NCBI GenBank assembly: GCA_023456995.1
Contig: JAEWNU010000298.1
Coordinates: 1 to 10,275, forward strand
Source of the DNA: Bacillota bacterium
Lineage (GTDB): Bacteria > Bacillota > Clostridia > Oscillospirales > Ruminococcaceae
Length of the DNA: 10,275 bases
Direction: 5' to 3'
The first letter of the stretch is position 1. The number at the start of each line of letters is the position of its first letter. Shown in pieces: positions 7,522 through 10,275 of the stretch. Position numbers and translations under genes: made by a program. Below the pieces are notes generated by a model. That model had not been told where the DNA came from. It did not search any database and saw only the letters and a list, made by a program, of their open reading frames with translations.

Positions 7522-8262
7522 CTATACGTGGTGATAATCAGGGGCATTGATGCAGGAATCAATATACTCGAGCAGCTGGTTCATACCGAACACTGGAACC
7601 TGTGCTATTTCCTGAATCATTTTGGTGAACGGGGCATAATTGGTGCATTCAAGCAGGAGAGCACCGGTATCAGGGTACTGCTGCATATGGCGCTTTGTCA
7701 TATCCTTGATGCATTCAGCCATCTGCTCCCAGTTGCCCTCGGGATTATCGCCGATGATGAGCTGGGAAAAAGCTGAATCCGGTGACATGCCAGTTACGTT
7801 AACGGGGATGTCCTTCGCAGACCAGCCGGCCTGGTTGAAATGTGATTCGGTCATTGTGGCGGCGCACTCCGTTAAAATTCCGATCGAGCGATTGCGGTTT
7901 AGTACAGAATGAACCATGGGAGCTAGAAGCAACGTGGAAGTAAACACCGGGATATTGACTGCGTCGGCCAGTTGCCGTTGGAAACCACCCAAAAATCCAC
8001 AGCTGGTGGCAATCGCTTTACATCCCGCCGCCTCCAGTTCACAAGCAGCGCGGATAAAAGGTTGAATAAGGCGCTCATTGGCATTTTTCTCAGTTATATT
8101 CAGAGGATCCACATCAACAATCTGATAACGCACAGGCATAGAAAACGTTCTGGCGTTTCCAATGTCGCCAATCAGACGAGGAAATACGGTGCGCATCATC
8201 AGGATGCCGACATCCTGTCCATAGTTCGTATAACCACCCTTAATTGAAGTCAATTGTTCCAT
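7522..8262 (-). CDS. Aspartate/glutamate/hydantoin racemase-family protein
   Basis: A 246-residue soluble enzyme of the cofactor-independent Asp/Glu racemase fold. Both catalytic-type cysteines are in the expected contexts: Cys88 in ATSCGFLG (first half) and Cys206 in LLECTNYAP (second half). The N-terminal block KGGYTNYGQDVGILM and the FPRLIGDIGNARTF block are typical of a racemase-like subfamily of unknown substrate. Such enzymes invert or decarboxylate carbon centres next to a carboxylate by a two-cysteine mechanism. The ATG at 8260-8262 directly abuts the GGGAG ribosome binding site, which is too close. A TTG at 8251-8253 lies 9 bases beyond it and may be the real start, giving 243 residues. 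The gene has its own promoter (8337-8365), an inverted repeat over the -35 box, and leads an operon with the Nif3-like gene. Confidence is high for the fold, low for the substrate. Confidence 0.87.
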   Translation of the reverse strand: MEQLTSIKGGYTNYGQDVGILMMRTVFPRLIGDIGNARTFSMPVRYQIVDVDPLNITEKNANERLIQPFIRAACELEAAGCKAIATSCGFLGGFQRQLADAVNIPVFTSTLLLAPMVHSVLNRNRSIGILTECAATMTESHFNQAGWSAKDIPVNVTGMSPDSAFSQLIIGDNPEGNWEQMAECIKDMTKRHMQQYPDTGALLLECTNYAPFTKMIQEIAQVPVFGMNQLLEYIDSCINAPDYHHV

Positions 8263-8270
8263 CTCCCTTT
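8263..8270 (-). promoter_or_regulatory. Ribosome binding site that questions the racemase start
   Basis: The minus strand reads AAAGGGAG directly followed by the ATG, with no spacer. The in-frame TTG three codons on is 9 bases from GGGAG, a normal spacing. Translation therefore more likely starts at 8253. Confidence 0.6.
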
Positions 8271-8336
8271 TGTGTTGTCGAACGCATTGCGTGCAATTTA
8301 CACAATTTTTTTCACCACATGCGCTCTGTTTAATTC

Positions 8337-8365
8337 AAAATATCAGATGGGATTTGTTAAGTCAA
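8337..8365 (-). promoter_or_regulatory. Sigma-A-type promoter of the racemase operon
   Basis: On the minus strand TTGACT (8360-8365, five of six) and TATTTT (8337-8342, four of six) are 17 bases apart, the ideal spacing. The predicted transcript starts near 8330, leaving a leader of about 70 bases that holds a small dyad ATTGC/GCAAT (8286-8297). Confidence 0.68.
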
Positions 8366-8376
8366 ATGTTTAACAA
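8354..8376. promoter_or_regulatory. Perfect inverted repeat over the racemase -35 box, probable operator
   Basis: TTGTTAA (8354-8360) and TTAACAA (8370-8376) are perfect inverted copies around a 9-base spacer, with half-site centres 16 bases apart. The repeat overlaps the -35 hexamer (8360-8365), so a bound dimer would compete with or contact RNA polymerase. The adjacent PucR-type regulator is the obvious candidate ligand, but this is inferred. Confidence 0.5.
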
Positions 8377-8431
8377 TACATTTAGACATTTTGTGGCAAA
8401 AGCGCTCGATTGGTATATAGTTTGTCCATCT

Positions 8432-9598
8432 TTAATATATAAAATAGTCATGAAAAAGCAGCGCGATAGACATGTAAATGCGTGTGTAATAGTCATCAAG
8501 GTTGAGTCCCCCGATGGAGGAAATCTTAGATAGACGCTTAATCAGCGTGTGGCGGTGGACAAAAAGTTGTGCAGCAGTCTGAGTCATATTGCAATTGTTC
8601 GAGAGATAGATGCGCAGGGTTTGCATATAATTGGTGTTGTTAACTTTGTCATAATTAAGTAGAACCTGAAGCGACTGGTTGTCCAGCACAACGGAAGAAT
8701 CTTTACGGTGCAGGTGACCAAACATCTTTACAAAACGGATGTTTTCGTACGAGCACACGCCCCGTCTGGCTTGAATGAGCTGCAGGGTGTCCAGCGCTTC
8801 TGTAGCATGATTTAATGCTGTCATAAGATCATCTGGCGAGCGAAGCCGCTCTGCGCCCAGATAATAATTGGTACCATATTGTTCAGAGAGCAGGGTGAAC
8901 TTGATATTTAGCCCATATAACATGGGCAGGCAGTCTTCGTGAGTGGAATGTGTTGTAAGGAATACATACTTGTGCTGCGAGAGCTCATGCCACAGGCAAG
9001 TGCGGCTGCAAGACTGGATGAACGAGCAGATTTGAGCCAGGCATTTGCGCCAACCCTTTTCTTCTACGTTGGTGTAATTTACAGGAGATAAAAGCATAAG
9101 CTGGACATATTGGTCATCATTATCGGTAAAGATGTCATTTGGGTTGTTTGCAAGGTTACGCTCCAGAAAGATATAAGATTGCTTCAACACATTGTCCCCC
9201 CAATTCTTTTTAAAATCGGAAGGAATGATCTGCATCATCGTATGTAGAATTTCCGAAAAAGTCAGGTTTTTCGGCAGGGACAGAACCGGGAAGTCTAGAG
9301 CGTCCGCTTGCTTAAGGATGTACTCAGGTATGTTCTCGATGTAGTAACCGATTTGAATGGCGATTCCGCTGACGCCGCGCTTAGCCAGCCGCTCAATCAA
9401 ATCTTCATGATCCTTTTCTTGCTGCAGGCCGCATCCGGTTGTAAACAGCAACTCCCCAGGTTGTACAGATTCAGGTGTGTCCAAAATTTCCATAATGTTA
9501 ACCCAGAGAATTTCGTTTTTACTGCCTTTATGCCCCGCCTGCATTTTTACATTCGGAAAAACTCTCTGGTTAATCAGATCCTGAATAGTGAAGGCCAT
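8432..9598 (-). CDS. PucR-family transcriptional regulator
   Basis: A 388-residue protein. Residues 1-123 form a PucR N-terminal domain (MAFTIQDLINQRVFPNVKM, then LDTPESVQPGELLFTTG and KRGVSGIAIQIGYYIENIP, ending DFPVLSLPKNLTFSEIL). The middle (about 150-300) is a GGDEF-like/CdaR-type sensor region without clear motifs. The C-terminus (about 325-385) is a PucR-type helix-turn-helix (LRIYLSNNCNMTQTAAQLFV followed by HRHTLIKRL). Members control purine, amino-acid and sugar-acid catabolism in response to small molecules. The start has AGGGGGAG 5-6 bases upstream. The gene is divergent from the dehydrogenase at 9806 and 169 bases ahead of the racemase gene on the same strand, so it probably controls both sides. 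A palindrome just downstream of its own -10 box suggests autoregulation. Confidence 0.9.
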   Translation of the reverse strand: MAFTIQDLINQRVFPNVKMQAGHKGSKNEILWVNIMEILDTPESVQPGELLFTTGCGLQQEKDHEDLIERLAKRGVSGIAIQIGYYIENIPEYILKQADALDFPVLSLPKNLTFSEILHTMMQIIPSDFKKNWGDNVLKQSYIFLERNLANNPNDIFTDNDDQYVQLMLLSPVNYTNVEEKGWRKCLAQICSFIQSCSRTCLWHELSQHKYVFLTTHSTHEDCLPMLYGLNIKFTLLSEQYGTNYYLGAERLRSPDDLMTALNHATEALDTLQLIQARRGVCSYENIRFVKMFGHLHRKDSSVVLDNQSLQVLLNYDKVNNTNYMQTLRIYLSNNCNMTQTAAQLFVHRHTLIKRLSKISSIGGLNLDDYYTRIYMSIALLFHDYFIY

Positions 9599-9642
9599 AT
9601 TTCTCCCCCTTTTGTATCAAAAATATTAACTTAAAACCATTT

Positions 9643-9663
9643 ATTGTGGTAAAGTACTACAAT
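9643..9663. promoter_or_regulatory. 21-bp imperfect palindrome at the regulator promoter, probable operator
   Basis: ATTGTGGTAA and GTACTACAAT flank a central A; 8 of 10 positions are symmetric (outer ATTGT/ACAAT perfect). It lies about 45 bases upstream of the PucR-type start codon, directly downstream of the -10 box of that gene (TATAAT on the minus strand, 9671-9676), where a bound protein would block transcription initiation. Confidence 0.5.
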
Positions 9664-9670
9664 TATTTAT

Positions 9671-9676
9671 ATTATA
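9671..9676 (-). promoter_or_regulatory. -10 box of the PucR-type regulator gene
   Basis: A consensus TATAAT on the minus strand, in AT-rich DNA. The best -35 at normal spacing is poor (TAGTGA, 9694-9699, three of six). The predicted start site is near 9664, at the edge of the palindrome. Confidence 0.45.
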
Positions 9677-9751
9677 TTAAAATTTCATAAAAGTCACTAG
9701 TAAGACGATAAAATGTCCACCAACTTAAGAAAATAGCGTGTATTGTGTCCG

Positions 9752-9780
9752 TTGTAGAAAATTACCATGCCCTGTATAAT
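9752..9780 (+). promoter_or_regulatory. Promoter of the D-2-hydroxyacid dehydrogenase gene
   Basis: A consensus -10 box TATAAT (9775-9780) sits 17 bases after TTGTAG (9752-9757), a weak -35 (three of six). A perfect -10 with a weak -35 is common in activator-dependent promoters. The predicted leader is short, about 19 bases, but includes the full ribosome binding site (AAGGAGGAG, 9789-9797). Confidence 0.5.
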
Positions 9781-9805
9781 ATTGATAAAAGGAGGAGATC
9801 TAGCC

Positions 9806-10275
9806 ATGGAATATCGAGTGCTAATTACCGAACCAGTTAATGAAAAAGGTTTGGACTTTTTGAGAGAACAGGGTTATACCCTGATTATAGGAACCGGCCC
9901 CGATGAAGAAACTTTGCTCAGAGAGTGCCGGGACTGCGATGGCGCGCTCACTCGAAACGGCAAGTTTACACAGCGTGTGTTTGAAAATTGCCCGAAGCTC
10001 AAGGTCGTTTCCATGCACGGAGTTGGCGTGGATGGTATTGATGTGGATGCTGCTACAAAAATGGGCGTTCAGATTTGCAATGCTGCTGATTCGAACCAGA
10101 GATCCGTGGCGGAATATGCGGTGGGTTTGATTTTAATGCTGGCGAAGCATTCTGTTGCTTATAACAATGGATTAAAAAGTGGCGATATGTCAGTGCGCAA
10201 GCTTTACGGCAGCGACGTAAGCGGAAAGACGCTTGGCATTATCGGCATGGGCAACATCGGCAGCCAGGTGGCCAG
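9806..10275 (+). CDS. D-isomer-specific 2-hydroxyacid dehydrogenase, 5' part (cut by window end)
   Basis: The frame starts at ATG 9806, 8-9 bases after a near-perfect AAGGAGGAG site, and stays open to the window end (156 complete codons). The N-terminal catalytic domain begins MEYRVLITEPVNEKGLDFL. The block MHGVGVDGIDVDAATKMGV (about 71-89) is the substrate-side segment of the 3-phosphoglycerate/hydroxypyruvate dehydrogenase family. The segment NQRSVAEYAVGLILML (about 97-112) and the start of the Rossmann NAD-binding motif GIIGMGNIGSQVA (about 144-156) follow. The catalytic Arg, Glu and His lie beyond the window. Such enzymes interconvert 2-oxo acids and D-2-hydroxy acids with NAD(H). Its divergence from a PucR-type regulator and proximity to a racemase-family gene favour a catabolic role over serine biosynthesis, an inference. 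The substrate is not readable. Confidence 0.9.
   Translation, partial: MEYRVLITEPVNEKGLDFLREQGYTLIIGTGPDEETLLRECRDCDGALTRNGKFTQRVFENCPKLKVVSMHGVGVDGIDVDAATKMGVQICNAADSNQRSVAEYAVGLILMLAKHSVAYNNGLKSGDMSVRKLYGSDVSGKTLGIIGMGNIGSQVA

Noticed and set aside
8286..8297. Dyad ATTGC/GCAAT in the racemase leader
   Set aside because: Only 5-bp arms with a 2-base centre; too short to call an operator or an RNA switch.
8270..8533. Plus-strand ORF of 87 codons between regulator and racemase genes
   Set aside because: It overlaps the racemase promoter and the regulator 3' end on the opposite strand, has no ribosome binding site, and is rich in Cys/His as shadow frames often are.

Overview
The window looks like chromosomal DNA of a Gram-positive anaerobe of the class Clostridia. 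The reasons are strong AGGAGG-type ribosome binding sites, moderate GC, a clostripain-type lipoprotein, a DUF2207 membrane protein with a glycine-rich tail, and a PucR-type regulator. The taxonomic call is an inference; there is no rRNA or other marker gene. No tRNA, rRNA, CRISPR array, transposase or phage gene was seen.

Layout. Positions 1-4069 (plus strand) hold a tight three-gene run: the 3' part of a DUF2207-type membrane protein, a protein with an N-terminal zinc ribbon and a C-terminal SHOCT motif, and a secreted clostripain-family (C11) cysteine protease lipoprotein. It ends at a very strong hairpin terminator (4160-4197) shared with the convergent minus-strand gene at 4340-4816, which encodes a 158-residue protein I do not recognise. 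Next is a 344-base gene-free stretch (4817-5160) with AT-rich repeats and a nested hairpin structure.

Positions 5161-9598 (minus strand) hold, in transcription order, a PucR-type regulator, an Asp/Glu-racemase-family enzyme, a Nif3-like metal protein and a Gate-domain (nucleoside-recognition) membrane transporter. Diverging from the regulator on the plus strand is the 5' part of an NAD-dependent D-2-hydroxyacid dehydrogenase (9806 to the window end). Symmetric DNA elements lie in the regulator promoter and over the racemase -35 box, as expected if one local regulator controls the locus.

Working picture (inference). The left part is an envelope/secretion operon. The right part is a small substrate-inducible locus: the transporter imports a small molecule, the racemase-fold enzyme and the dehydrogenase act on a chiral amino or hydroxy acid, Nif3 has an unknown helper or hydrolytic role, and the PucR-type protein senses the substrate. 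The substrate cannot be read from sequence.
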